From positions 184,643 to 248,642 of the forward strand of contig NZ_MVDE01000003.1 in NCBI RefSeq assembly GCF_002843385.1: a stretch of DNA of 64,000 nucleotides, given 5' to 3'. The number at the start of each line of letters is the position of its first letter. Positions within the stretch are counted from its first letter, which is position 1. The translations under genes were made by a program, and so were the position numbers. Positions 56,099 to 64,000 of this stretch are shown one piece after another. The notes below the pieces were generated by a model. That model searched no databases. It was not told the DNA's origin and saw only the letters and a program-made list of their open reading frames with translations. The DNA comes from Labilibaculum manganireducens (GTDB taxonomy: Bacteria > Bacteroidota > Bacteroidia > Bacteroidales > Marinifilaceae).

Positions 56099-56293
56099 CT
56101 ACATCGGATCGCATGCAGGAATAGTTCCATTTACAGGAGTATCATCAATACAGGCTCCACCTCGACAACAAAAACCAGAAGGGCATTCTCCCTCAGGTCC
56201 ACACGATTTTAATACTGGCTGTCCACCACTAATTTTTCTTTGTTCCACTTTACTTAGAATCTTAACCCCATGAATATTTACTAAATTTTGCAT
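56099..56293 (-). CDS. GG-leader peptide precursor with six-cysteine, knottin-like core
   Basis: Sixty-four residues. Leader 1-24 (KILSKVEQRKISGG) ends in a double glycine like the Bacteroidota GG-leader natural-product precursors exported by C39-peptidase ABC transporters. The core 25-64 has Cys at 31, 37, 42, 43, 48 and 61: C-x5-C-x4-CC-x4-C-x12-C, the C-C-CC-C-C framework of inhibitor cystine knots. There are no Ser/Thr-rich stretches for lanthionine rings. No transporter, maturase or immunity gene is in the window. The ATG has an AAAGATAAATTAC leader before it. Function as toxin or signal is inference. Confidence 0.75.
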   Translation of the reverse strand: MQNLVNIHGVKILSKVEQRKISGGQPVLKSCGPEGECPSGFCCRGGACIDDTPVNGTIPACDPM

Positions 56294-56510
56294 ATGTAAT
56301 TTATCTTTTAATTATGCCTTGGCACTTTAAAGACACCCAAGACTCTAGTCTCTATTATCTATATTCAATTATATTCTCAATTATTCATAGTGTTTTTTAT
56401 TCACCTCTAAAAACACCCTCTAAATTGCTTTTATCATATCTTTTTGACCTTTTATCACAACTATTCACCAATTTACAATAATATTAGAATATGCCAAAAA
56501 TATAATTAGC

Positions 56511-56675
56511 ATTGCACACGGAACCCCAATGATTAATATCCTGAACCTAAATTACGTTTCAGGTGAAATACTGCACACATTGGTCGGTAGTTTTGGATTG
56601 GTGCTGGTTGCTCCTTTCACAGCAATTATTGGTGCCTGGGTGTTTACAAGAAAACAAAGAACCAGTCACAACTAA
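56511..56675 (+). pseudogene. Duplicated 3' end of yibE/F (144-bp repeat, copy 2)
   Basis: Fifty-four codons in frame to the TAA at 56673-56675, with no start codon upstream. Compared with copy 1, the interior differences (GGG/GGT, CTT/CTG, GCC/GCT, TTT/TTC) are all synonymous; only the edge CAA/CAC is not. The last residues after TRK differ (QRTSHN). It looks like the end of an allele from another strain, not a drifting duplicate. Confidence 0.88.
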
Positions 56676-56834
56676 AAACCCGGGCTGATCTTAAGCATAA
56701 ACATTCTAAATTTAATTTCCCTTTAATTTCACGAGTAGGTATTACAGTCATTAATCCTTACTTTTAGCCTTCCACAAATCTATTCGGGAAAGGAGTATCA
56801 TTGATGATGCTGAATTCGCCTAAACATATTTTTT

Positions 56835-57971
56835 ATGAGTATCCAAATCGTAGAAGTTCAAAATCAAAATCAACGCAAAGCATTCGTTAACTTTCCGTTT
56901 AAATTGTATAAGAATAATGAATTTTGGGTACCTCCTTTTAAAGCTGGCGAACTGGAACTCTTACTGCCCGAAAAGAATCCCGCTTTTGATTTTTGCAAGG
57001 CTAAATTTTGGCTGGCTTACAAAAATGGCAAAATAGTTGGCCGAATAGGCGCCATTGTAAACCACTTGTGTATCGAAAAACAAGGTGAGAAAATTGGCCG
57101 AATTACCCGAATGGAATTTATTGACAGCCATGAAGTTTCCGAAAAACTTTTTGCAGTTGCTGAAGAATGGCTGAAAAGTGAAGGTATGATTGGTGTGAGC
57201 GGACCGCTGGGATTTTCGAACCTGGATCATGCCGGTTTGTTGATTGAAGGACATGAATGGCTTCCTTCCATGGCTTCCGATTATCATTTTGCCTACTATC
57301 AAAATCATTTCGAAAGGTTGGCTTACGTGAAGGAAATTGACTGGTTGGAATTCAGAATCAGTCTGCCGGAAGAAACTCCGGAAAAAGCAAGCCGGGTTGC
57401 CGAACTAATCAAAAAAAGATATGATCTGCAAACCGTAAACTTCACAACAAAAAAAGAGCTGGAACCCTACAAAGAAAAAATATTTAAGGTTTTTAACGAT
57501 GCCTTCTCCGATTTGTTTGGCTCTATTAAACTCCCCGAAAAGTTAATCCGTTTCTACATTTCAAAATACTTTCCCATTCTGAATCCCCGATACGTTAAAA
57601 TCATTTTAAGCAAAGAAGACAAATTGGTTGGATTCATTATTGCTTTGCCTTCCTTATCGAAAGCCCTGCAAAAAGCCAAGGGCAAATTATTACCATTTGG
57701 CTGGTGGCATCTGAAAAAGGCACTTAAACATCCTACCGAAATGGATTTGATGCTGACTGGTGTAGATCACGACTGCCAAAAACTGGGATTCGTATCCATA
57801 TTGATGAATGAATTGCTAAAAACATCAAATAGTGACGGACTAAAATTTGCGGAAACAACCGGAATGCTTGAGAACAATCATGTAGCTATTCAGCTTTGGA
57901 AATCATTCGATCACATTCAGCACAAACGCAAACGCTGCTACCGCAAAATGTTTTCTTATAAAAAACAATAA
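56835..57971 (+). CDS. GNAT-like acyltransferase family protein
   Basis: A 378-residue protein. It begins VEVQNQNQRKAFVNFPFKLYKNNEFWVPP and continues with KNGKIVGRIGAIVNH, then FSNLDHAGLLIEG; the C-terminal half has DLMLTGVDHDCQKLGFVSILMNELL and a conserved ETTGMLENNHVAIQLWKSF typical of GNAT acetyl-CoA folds. It may hold two GNAT domains. The substrate is unknown. The small gene that follows starts three bases after its stop. Confidence 0.75.
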   Translation: MSIQIVEVQNQNQRKAFVNFPFKLYKNNEFWVPPFKAGELELLLPEKNPAFDFCKAKFWLAYKNGKIVGRIGAIVNHLCIEKQGEKIGRITRMEFIDSHEVSEKLFAVAEEWLKSEGMIGVSGPLGFSNLDHAGLLIEGHEWLPSMASDYHFAYYQNHFERLAYVKEIDWLEFRISLPEETPEKASRVAELIKKRYDLQTVNFTTKKELEPYKEKIFKVFNDAFSDLFGSIKLPEKLIRFYISKYFPILNPRYVKIILSKEDKLVGFIIALPSLSKALQKAKGKLLPFGWWHLKKALKHPTEMDLMLTGVDHDCQKLGFVSILMNELLKTSNSDGLKFAETTGMLENNHVAIQLWKSFDHIQHKRKRCYRKMFSYKKQ

Positions 57972-57974
57972 ATT

Positions 57975-58217
57975 ATGAATAATTTATCCGTACTAAACAA
58001 GCAATCTACCAGACAAGAAGTTTTGGATGAGCTTGTAAAATTATTTACTCCTTATGCCCGAAATCTGTTGGGCTCAGGAGCCGATTTTAGTTATATGAAC
58101 ATGTATGCCGATAATTTCCGCGATCAAATAATCAATCAAACCAGCCTTACCGAATATGATGTTTATACAATTTTAAACGAAGCTTGTGATCTTAGCTGGA
58201 GAAATCAGGTGAAATAA
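57975..58217 (+). CDS. Small hypothetical protein
   Basis: Eighty residues, mostly helical, with FTPYARNLLGSGADFSYMNMYADNFRDQI in the middle. It follows the GNAT-like gene after three bases, so it is certainly on the same transcript. No known family recognised. Confidence 0.6.
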   Translation: MNNLSVLNKQSTRQEVLDELVKLFTPYARNLLGSGADFSYMNMYADNFRDQIINQTSLTEYDVYTILNEACDLSWRNQVK

Positions 58218-58219
58218 AA

Positions 58220-58364
58220 AAGAGGGTGTCCAAAAAGGTCAATCTTATTGTCATTCTGATCCCGATGAATCGGGACGAAGAATCTTTATCTTTGAATAAC
58301 AGATGTTTCGACTTCGCTCAACATGACATTTTCAAATAAAACTTTACTTTTCGGACACCCTCTT
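58220..58364. repeat. MITE/REP-like repeat with inverted ends, copy 2
   Basis: Reverse complement of 16741-16873, 12 bases longer. The extra bases include a small hairpin TCCCGATGAATCGGGA (near 58259-58275) that replaces AACAAGCT in the other copy. It again lies between converging genes. Confidence 0.85.
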
Positions 58365-58371
58365 GCAACAT

Positions 58372-58734
58372 TTATTGTTCGTCGATTTGAGATTGTTTCA
58401 CAAAAAAATCAAGCTTCTTTGTTTTCACCTCATCAAGGCATTTGATTTTTACATGGCGGCGATATTTACCATTTCCTTCCAGCAGCTTTTCAGGGTCCTG
58501 AAATAAGAATCCATTACCAAACTCAAAAGAAACATGATTCTTATATACGAACACACCTCCAAAATCGTCGTCAAGAGAAAACATGATGCCACCATACATC
58601 ATTCGTTCCTTAACATCAGGGAAATTCTCAAAAACAATCTTACGCAGCTCAAGTAAAATCTGATGCTTTATAGGATCACTTGCTCCCGTTTTGTCTATAA
58701 ATTCCTGAACTCCTTTGTTTACTGATTTTTCCAT
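58372..58734 (-). CDS. DUF1801 domain protein
   Basis: A 120-residue protein of the YdhG-like fold: VQEFIDKTGASDPIKHQILLELRKIV, ERMMYGGIMFSLDDDFGGVFVYKNHVSFEF and KYRRHVKIK. Function unknown; often found as small stand-alone genes. It ends against the repeat at 58220-58364, which may serve as its terminator. Confidence 0.85.
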   Translation of the reverse strand: MEKSVNKGVQEFIDKTGASDPIKHQILLELRKIVFENFPDVKERMMYGGIMFSLDDDFGGVFVYKNHVSFEFGNGFLFQDPEKLLEGNGKYRRHVKIKCLDEVKTKKLDFFVKQSQIDEQ

Positions 58735-58773
58735 TTGCGCGTTGTTGTTAGGTCAATCTTTTTTATTTACTTC

Positions 58774-58983
58774 TTACTGCTCAGAACCTGATGCAAGCTG
58801 TTTTTTATCCTTCCTGAAAATACTGACAAGCAGGATACTTACTCCTACACCACTTAAAAAACCCGAAAGAAAATCCGTAATTTCTTCGTCGATTATAACA
58901 ATCCTGCCCTGGAAATAAAAATGATAAGTTACTCCTGCCGCAAGGCAGAGAAATGCGATTGTAATTTTGATTTTATTTGTCAT
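58774..58983 (-). CDS. Small two-helix membrane protein
   Basis: Sixty-nine residues with two membrane helices (about 6-26 and 40-56) separated by an acidic turn (IIDEEITDF) and a basic C-terminal tail (FRKDKKQ). ATG start. Family not recognised. Confidence 0.5.
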   Translation of the reverse strand: MTNKIKITIAFLCLAAGVTYHFYFQGRIVIIDEEITDFLSGFLSGVGVSILLVSIFRKDKKQLASGSEQ

Positions 58984-59086
58984 GATTAAGTTTGTTGGAA
59001 TAAGGCTAATTTGTCTTATAAGCTATAATCTACTTGCTTATATTCTTAAGTATTATTGATTGTATTGTTATTCGTTCGATACGATT

Positions 59087-60040
59087 TTAAAACCATTTCT
59101 TTCTTTTAAAATAGACTAATGGGATAATAAAACTCACAATTAAACCCAGAACAGTAAATGGATATCCGAAATCCCATTCCAACTCCGGCATGTATTTAAA
59201 ATTCATTCCATATACACCTGCAATTAAAGTAGGCAGTGATATGCATACTGTAATGATGGTAAGAATTTTAAAAATCTTATTTTGTTCCAATTCTATCTTC
59301 GAATTTATATTCCCATGCAAATCATCCAATCTATTAAAATTGTATTGCAAATAATCTGCTATTACTCTAAGATCGTTTAGTTCTTCACTAATTTTAATGG
59401 ATGTGTGGTTCTTATTTTTATAGCTCTTTTTTAAAAGAAGAAGAATCCTTTGAAACTCGGAAAGGGATTCCCGAATAAGAAGATTATTGAATCTTAATCC
59501 GGCAATGTAATCCAAGTCATTTTCCTTGAATTGTTTCTATTTGAGCGTATTTTGGAAAAGGTCTCTGATTTTTTTTGAAATCAGCTCGACAATATCAGCA
59601 TAGTAATCGGAGATTACCCCTATTTGAAAAATGAAAAGTTGATGATAGGTGTCAATTTTTGTGTTCTCAAAATTATAAATAGATTGTGTTAATTGATTCA
59701 AGCTATCTTCTATATCGGGTGAAAGAAATGTAAATACAATTTCGTTTTTAATCAGAAAGGAAATGTCTTTTTCCACAAAAAAATCACTGGAAGAATAGCT
59801 TGGAATCGTAAAGTTTAAAGACAACTGGTCAGGTGAATCGATATAATGGGAACTTATTTCGATATCCTCTTTTTTACTGAAAGAAGTTAAATCAAGATCA
59901 AACTTTTCAGAAATCAGTTCCAAATCTGAATTCCTAAAATCAATAAACCGGATACTGAATATATTGTCTGGTAAATATTCAATTTCATCAATCGATTTAT
60001 ATTTCTGTATCGCATTATTCTTATAATAGATCTCAATCAT
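59087..60040 (-). pseudogene. corA: corA magnesium channel gene interrupted by an in-frame TAG
   Basis: A single frame of 318 codons runs from the ATG at 60040 to the stop at 59087, broken by one TAG at 59539-59537 (codon 168). The first part is the CorA cytoplasmic domain; the second continues KQFKENDLDYIAGLRF..., then two membrane helices with the selectivity motif YGMNF and a basic YFKRKKWF tail. No frameshift is present. A TTG at 59515 opens the rest but would lack the N-domain. CorA would transport Mg2+ as a pentamer. A sequencing error or suppression could also explain it. Confidence 0.88.
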
Positions 60041-60198
60041 ATTCTCTTATTTATAGTACAGCTAACAGTAATTTGTCTAAAACCCTAAATCAATTGCAAT
60101 CAAGTTATACTTTTTTTTTGAGTCTGATTGTCTTTCTGAAATTTATTGGGCTCCCGATGCCTAAGGTAGAAAATTGCAAACCCCACACTTTTGAAATC

Positions 60199-60420
60199 TT
60201 AATTATCCAGCTCTGCATATTTCTCGCCAATACGTTCACCTGCAAGTTTTCTTAGCAACTTGAAGTCTTTATTTCTTATTTGTTCTTCATAATCTATCTT
60301 TACGAATTTCAAATATTTAGTCGAGGTCATTTGAGGCCAAAAATATAGAGCAACAACACCCATTCCCGTTCCACAAACCCAAATCCAGCAAATTATAATC
60401 AATAGTTCGATGCTGTTCAT
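60199..60420 (-). CDS. Small single-helix membrane protein
   Basis: Starting at the ATG at 60420 gives 73 residues: a membrane helix (about 3-24, IELLIIICWIWVCGTGMGVVALYFW) and a charged cytoplasmic tail (DYEEQIRNKDFKLLRKLAG). The frame also extends 5' from there. No family recognised. Confidence 0.45.
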   Translation of the reverse strand: MNSIELLIIICWIWVCGTGMGVVALYFWPQMTSTKYLKFVKIDYEEQIRNKDFKLLRKLAGERIGEKYAELDN

Positions 60421-60497
60421 AAAGTTTAGGATGCAACCAAGTATTGAATGGAAAATTGAAGGGATTACTCTTCGTGATTCAAGCACAAATAGATTTA

Positions 60498-60847
60498 TGC
60501 AAGTAATTCTTCTTCGGCATTGTGCATTTCAGTACCAATGCAAGCGATTCCTCTTCGGCATTGTGCATTTCAGTACCAATGCAAGCAATTCCTCTTCGGC
60601 ATTGATAAGTGAAGGACAAATTGGCAGATTTCTGATTAAAAATGAACTCGTTTGTGCAAATTTGAGCGTTTTCTCTTCGGCAATGAACGATTTGAATGTA
60701 ATTGTGAGCAATTCTGATGTGAAATGGGCGAATTGAATGTTAATATGATCAAATTCTCTTCGGCGGTATTCATTTTAATGCAAATTCGGATATTTCCTTA
60801 TAAAAAAGGGCTTGTGAGCATGTCAAACTGTCCATTTTCTCTTCGGC
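60498..60847. repeat. Periodic CTTCGGC array in a ~41-bp register
   Basis: CTTCGGC occurs at 60512, 60553, 60594, 60675, 60758 and 60841 (intervals 41, 41, 81, 83, 83). The first three lie in a true 41-bp tandem repeat (60498-60604, 2.6 copies, beginning TGCAAG); the last three keep only CTCTTCGGC(A)ATG in otherwise different sequence. Forty-one is not a multiple of three, so no protein repeat is implied. Confidence 0.85.
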
Positions 60848-60924
60848 AATGCAAATACGAGTTCATTTCTGGCCTTTTCTTTAGAGAAAAGGCTGCAAGC
60901 AATGTGAGAATCGATCATTTCTAA

Positions 60925-61318
60925 TGAAGTGAAGGGTAATTCGGCACAAAAACAGGCTTTGCATGTGAGTCAGGACTGAAATTGGAGGAACCGGCTATGA
61001 TTTAGGTGAGTTATGCCATACTCTGCAACGGCAACTCTTTGACTTTTCAAGACTTTCCAAAACAATGCAACAGCTAAAGCAATTGAAAATAATCCACACT
61101 TCCATTTTGTATTTTTCGACTATTGAACTGTTTGACTCTTCAAGACTCTTTAACTTTCAAAGCACCCCTCTCCCTGTCGGGATCTCCCCTCAAGATGGGA
61201 GAACTAGTAAATTGGCTTCTTCTTGACTGTTGGACTGTTTGACCCTTCGAGTTCTCGACTTTCCAGTCAACGTAAGGAATGAAAACCACTGACGGACTTT
61301 TGCCTTTCTCCTTGGAAC
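60925..61318. other. Gene-free low-complexity region
   Basis: Contains repeated phrases such as TTTGACTCTTCAAGACT, TTTGACTTTTCAAGACT and GTTTGACCCTTCGAG, plus a common Bacteroidota intergenic block CTCTCCCTGTCGGGATCTCC. No coding capacity beyond a chance 64-codon frame. Confidence 0.7.
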
Positions 61319-61969
61319 TTATTTCCCTTCCCACTCCTGATAAAAGTGATTAAGATATACCTGCATAAAAGCATGGCGTTTTTCGGCCATCGCTTTACCT
61401 GCATTTGTGTTCATTCTATCTTTTAACAAAAGCAATTTTTCGTAGAAGTGATTGATGGTTGGCGCATCGCTGTTTTTGTATTCCTCTTTCGTCATGTTTA
61501 GGTTGGGAGGAATGCCTGGGTTGTATATTTCGCGGTTTTTATGCCCGCCGTAGTTAAAAGTCCGGGCAATGCCTATGGCGCCAATGGCATCCATCCGGTC
61601 GGCATCCTGCACCACATCCAGCTCCGGCGATTTAAATTTCTGAACTTCCCTGCCTCCTTTAAACGAGATGTTGGTAATGATGTTCTCTACATGAAGAATG
61701 GTTTGCTCATCCACCGAAAGGGAGCAAAGAAATTCTCTGGCCAAACGCGGGCCAATTTCCTCATCTCCATCGTAAAATTTAGAATCGGCAATGTCGTGAA
61801 GCAAAGCACCCAGCTCTATCACAAACAAATCTACCTTTTCTGTCTTAGCCAACTCTTTTGCCGATTTCCAAACCCGATAGATGTGCCACCAATCGTGCCC
61901 GCCTTCAGCATCGGCAAGTGTTTGTTTTACAAATTCTACGGTTCTGCCTATAATGTGTTCCTTATTCAT
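61319..61969 (-). CDS. HD domain phosphohydrolase (YedJ-like)
   Basis: The ATG at 61969 (MNKEHIIGRTVEF) gives 216 residues. The metal ligands are in GGHDWWHIYRV, LLHDIADSKF and VVQDADRMDAIGAIGIARTF, the typical set of the YedJ-like HD branch. These act on nucleotides or related phosphate compounds; the substrate is unknown. It follows the cytochrome b gene on the same strand after 25 bases. Confidence 0.9.
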   Translation of the reverse strand: MNKEHIIGRTVEFVKQTLADAEGGHDWWHIYRVWKSAKELAKTEKVDLFVIELGALLHDIADSKFYDGDEEIGPRLAREFLCSLSVDEQTILHVENIITNISFKGGREVQKFKSPELDVVQDADRMDAIGAIGIARTFNYGGHKNREIYNPGIPPNLNMTKEEYKNSDAPTINHFYEKLLLLKDRMNTNAGKAMAEKRHAFMQVYLNHFYQEWEGK

Positions 61970-61994
61970 CTTTGTCAATTTTACCAATGCGGTT

Positions 61995-62567
61995 CTAACC
62001 TTTCAATCCTCCTATTATTCTCGAAACGGTTCCTTTTTTACTCGTAACTTCCTCAATTAAAACCCCTGCCAAATGAATTGCGATAAAAGGAATCAAGTAA
62101 TAATTAGAAAGTACATGTATTCCTTCCATTGATTTTTTCAAACTTTTCGGTCCCCATTCTATAAAAATTCCGGTAATTAATGAAATCAATACACATACAT
62201 AAAAAATGATGTACGTCCATTTTTGAATTTTCTCTTTTACTGATAAATTTTTATCCCGTGGATTTTGAATTTTCATTTGTCCAAAAAATGGAATCGTGAA
62301 ACGAACCGCAAATAACCCAACCAATACATATCCAATGTACAAATGCCAATTCCACATTGGTTGTCGTATTTGTTTTGCTAAACGAATGAGCTGGTCATGC
62401 GATAAAGACAGATCAATACTCACCAAATAATTTTGTATAATATCTGCCACATTATTTTTATTCAACCAAGTTGATCTCAAAAATATAGTTGCTAACAACA
62501 GTAAAAAAGAAACAGCTATTGCCCAATGAATAATTCGGTAAATTTTAGAATATTCTTTATTTTCCAT
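61995..62567 (-). CDS. Cytochrome b561-type membrane protein
   Basis: A 190-residue protein with four membrane helices. Heme-ligand candidates are His14 in IHWAIAVS, the His in WNWHLYIGY, and the His residues in GIHVLSNYY and FIAIHLAG. It matches the bacterial cytochrome b561/Ni-hydrogenase b-subunit domain and probably carries electrons across the membrane. It may share a transcript with the HD gene. Confidence 0.85.
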   Translation of the reverse strand: MENKEYSKIYRIIHWAIAVSFLLLLATIFLRSTWLNKNNVADIIQNYLVSIDLSLSHDQLIRLAKQIRQPMWNWHLYIGYVLVGLFAVRFTIPFFGQMKIQNPRDKNLSVKEKIQKWTYIIFYVCVLISLITGIFIEWGPKSLKKSMEGIHVLSNYYLIPFIAIHLAGVLIEEVTSKKGTVSRIIGGLKG

Positions 62568-62611
62568 GATATTTTTTTTAATAATATTCGTATTACAACT
62601 CTACTGTTTAA

Positions 62612-63163
62612 TCAATTTATTAACTGGTTTCCGGCTTCGGTTTGTTCTTTTATTATTTTTTGACAAAGGCTTTCTGCGAAATCTTCTTCCCTATACATTT
62701 CATGCTCTTTATCTTCTATTAAATTAAAATCAAGATTCAAATCCTGAAACCATTTTGCATCTGGTTTGTATCGATCGTTGGCTCCGAAATAAAGGACACA
62801 CTTACAGTCCGGCTTTTCCTTTTCATATCTCAACCGAGTTGATGAGATAGCATAAAGAGTGGAGATATTAAGACCTTTCAGCCCGGCTTTCCATGCAATT
62901 ACCCCTCCTACACTAAAAGCAAGAACAATAATGGTCTCTTTCTCCTGCAGGCCAAGTTTGTACACTCCACGATCAATTCCTCCGTTTACAAACCTGGCAT
63001 GAAGCCGTCCTTCCGAATTATCCGACAAATCAAGATCAACCAACTTACGGGAATCGAAGTATTCTATTTCGAAGTACGGATTCAATATCTTTTGATAAGA
63101 ATGCATCCATACCGCCTCTTCAAATCCCCACAAATCCGATAATATGATAAGCCGTTTCTTCAT
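62612..63163 (-). CDS. Alpha/beta hydrolase fold protein
   Basis: Taking the ATG at 63163 (MKKRLIILSDLWGFEE) gives 183 residues; the frame upstream to 63286 reads into a low-complexity spacer. The nucleophile Ser lies in LAFSVGGVIAWKAG and an Asp in YFGANDRYKPD, His in DKEHEMY. A small esterase-like protein with no assigned substrate. Confidence 0.75.
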   Translation of the reverse strand: MKKRLIILSDLWGFEEAVWMHSYQKILNPYFEIEYFDSRKLVDLDLSDNSEGRLHARFVNGGIDRGVYKLGLQEKETIIVLAFSVGGVIAWKAGLKGLNISTLYAISSTRLRYEKEKPDCKCVLYFGANDRYKPDAKWFQDLNLDFNLIEDKEHEMYREEDFAESLCQKIIKEQTEAGNQLIN

Positions 63164-63289
63164 GTTGCAGTTAATTTTTGCAGTAGCTGAAGATAGGGAA
63201 AAATGTATTGTGGAAGAATAAGAAAAAGTTAAAAATAAAGTTCGTTTTGGTGCTGTATTGGCAAAACAAAACACCTCATCCCCCAACCC

Positions 63290-63306
63290 CTTCTCCTAAA
63301 GGAGAA
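63290..63306. repeat. Common Bacteroidota intergenic hairpin CTTCTCC-TAAA-GGAGAA
   Basis: CTTCTCC (63290-63296) and GGAGAA (63301-63306) around TAAA, set in CACCTCATCCCCCAACCCC...AAGGGAG. This boilerplate recurs between genes in many bacteria of the phylum. Confidence 0.6.
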
Positions 63307-63457
63307 AGGGAGTTTCTGATTTGTGCTGATTTGGAGATGTGTTCTCTTCTCATTCAGGAGAAGGATAGGTTGAGGTATCCCGAAGTCGAAGAATTGAGGG
63401 TTTATTATGCCGATCGGATTGCGAAAACGCACCTGGAAGGCTGTCTGAAAATGAAAA

Positions 63458-63487
63458 ATCCCAACAGAGCAATTGCTCTGTTGGGAT
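63458..63487 (-). terminator. Perfect 30-bp palindrome, terminator of the zinc-ribbon gene
   Basis: ATCCCAACAGAGCAA (63458-63472) is the exact inverse of 63473-63487. The A-run before it becomes a U-tail on the minus strand. Confidence 0.8.
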
Positions 63488-63497
63488 CTAATGAACA

Positions 63498-63515
63498 GAC
63501 ACGCCATGGCGTGTC
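63498..63515. repeat. 18-bp perfect palindrome GACACGCCA-TGGCGTGTC
   Basis: It lies 10 bases from the previous palindrome, in the frequently dispersed context ACACGCCATGGCGTGTCCCTAC. Confidence 0.8.
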
Positions 63516-63528
63516 CCTACCAATCAAA

Positions 63529-63771
63529 TTAATAGCCGATACCTGCCGCCATAATGTTGTTCGGATCAAAAGCGTGACAAGGCGTTACACCGTGTACCAT
63601 ATCACATTTCGGACAATGTCCTTCGAATTCTTCCATGGTGAAGGTTTCTTTACAGCCATGACATTCAATATCCAAAGGCATTGGCATTAATTGCTGAGCA
63701 AAACCCATCATTCTTACTTTGTCAACTACTTGTTTTCCATTCTCGAAACTTCCTGCGCATCCGTCATGCAT
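63529..63771 (-). CDS. Small zinc-ribbon protein
   Basis: Eighty residues; DIECHGCKETFTMEEFEGHCPKCDMVHGVTPCH holds two CxxC pairs (C37/C40 and C53/C56 approximately) for one zinc ion, with extra Cys/His. The N-terminus MHDGCAGSFENGK is conserved-looking. It could bind nucleic acid or protein; no family name. Terminator at 63458. Confidence 0.7.
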   Translation of the reverse strand: MHDGCAGSFENGKQVVDKVRMMGFAQQLMPMPLDIECHGCKETFTMEEFEGHCPKCDMVHGVTPCHAFDPNNIMAAGIGY

Positions 63772-64000
63772 AATTTTATCTCCTTTTAATTTAGATATGA
63801 GAAATGAGATACTAGATCTGAGATCCTCATAACTCTCAATACCGTATTTTATTTTAATTTTTAATTCCTAATTACAATAGTTCGTTAAGTTTTGACTTAT
63901 AATGTTGAAAATGAGAAGAATAAGCAGTGTTTAAGTTTGGATAATCCCTTAAGAATCAGTATCTTAATGTTTGTTTTCGAAGCAATTATTAAGTATGACT

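Noticed and set aside
56099..56293. Lanthipeptide precursor
   Set aside because: The core has few Ser/Thr next to cysteines and no LanB/LanM-type enzyme is present; a disulfide-rich core is more likely.
60498..60847. CRISPR array
   Set aside because: Only a 7-12 base core repeats, intervals are 41 or ~82, the first interspaces are identical rather than unique, and no cas genes are near.
61140..61334. 64-codon minus ORF after the HD gene
   Set aside because: Spans a dispersed intergenic repeat and low-complexity phrases; no family resemblance.

Overview
The window is chromosomal DNA of a Bacteroidota bacterium. It best fits a marine Bacteroidales/Marinilabiliales-type organism such as the Marinifilum/Labilibaculum/Ancylomarina group. 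I infer this from AT-rich composition, a complete Bat (Bacteroides aerotolerance) operon, many promoters with the Bacteroidota -7 element TAnnTTTG, mitochondrial-type citrate synthase and aconitase, and a GG-leader peptide typical of the phylum. No rRNA, tRNA or CRISPR array was found. Assignment below phylum is a guess.

Layout. 1-1.8 kb: a convergent protease/AAA pair resembling the IetAS defence system, the protease cut by the window edge. 2.2-4 kb: a 42-bp tandem repeat, RNase HI and TruA. 4.2-12.9 kb: an eight-gene moxR-DUF58-(unnamed)-batABCDE operon for envelope stress. 13-18 kb: aldose epimerase, two cystathionine gamma-synthase-like genes, Old Yellow Enzyme. 18-25 kb: U32 protein, AlbA_2 protein, TatD, TcdA, MGMT and a large uncharacterised protein. 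25.4-29.4 kb: a candidate small RNA, then aconitase and citrate synthase. 29.7-42.4 kb: mostly minus-strand housekeeping genes (phosphoesterases, RluA, second U32 protein, MepB, esterase) with prfC and a thioesterase on plus, ending in a hipBA toxin-antitoxin operon with clear operator palindromes. 42.8-55.9 kb: FIST-domain histidine kinase, lipoprotein, cyclophilin, HAD phosphatase, class V aminotransferase, acyl-CoA synthetase, alkaline phosphatase, YibE/F membrane protein. 55.7-56.7 kb: the 3' end of yibE/F is duplicated around a gene for a six-cysteine GG-leader peptide. 56.8-64 kb: acetyltransferase, small proteins, a corA broken by an in-frame amber codon, a periodic TTCGGC-motif array, HD hydrolase, cytochrome b and a zinc-ribbon protein.

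The most noteworthy items are the secreted-type peptide with a knottin-like cysteine framework (C-C-CC-C-C) lying in a cassette bounded by 144-bp direct repeats of the yibE/F 3' end; a 77-bp element present in two copies, each ending 21-22 nt before a start codon (batE and the first U32 gene); a candidate structured RNA at 25.4 kb; the IetAS-like pair in unusual convergent order; and an array of CTTCGGC motifs in a ~41-bp register. All function calls are from reading motifs; no database search was possible.
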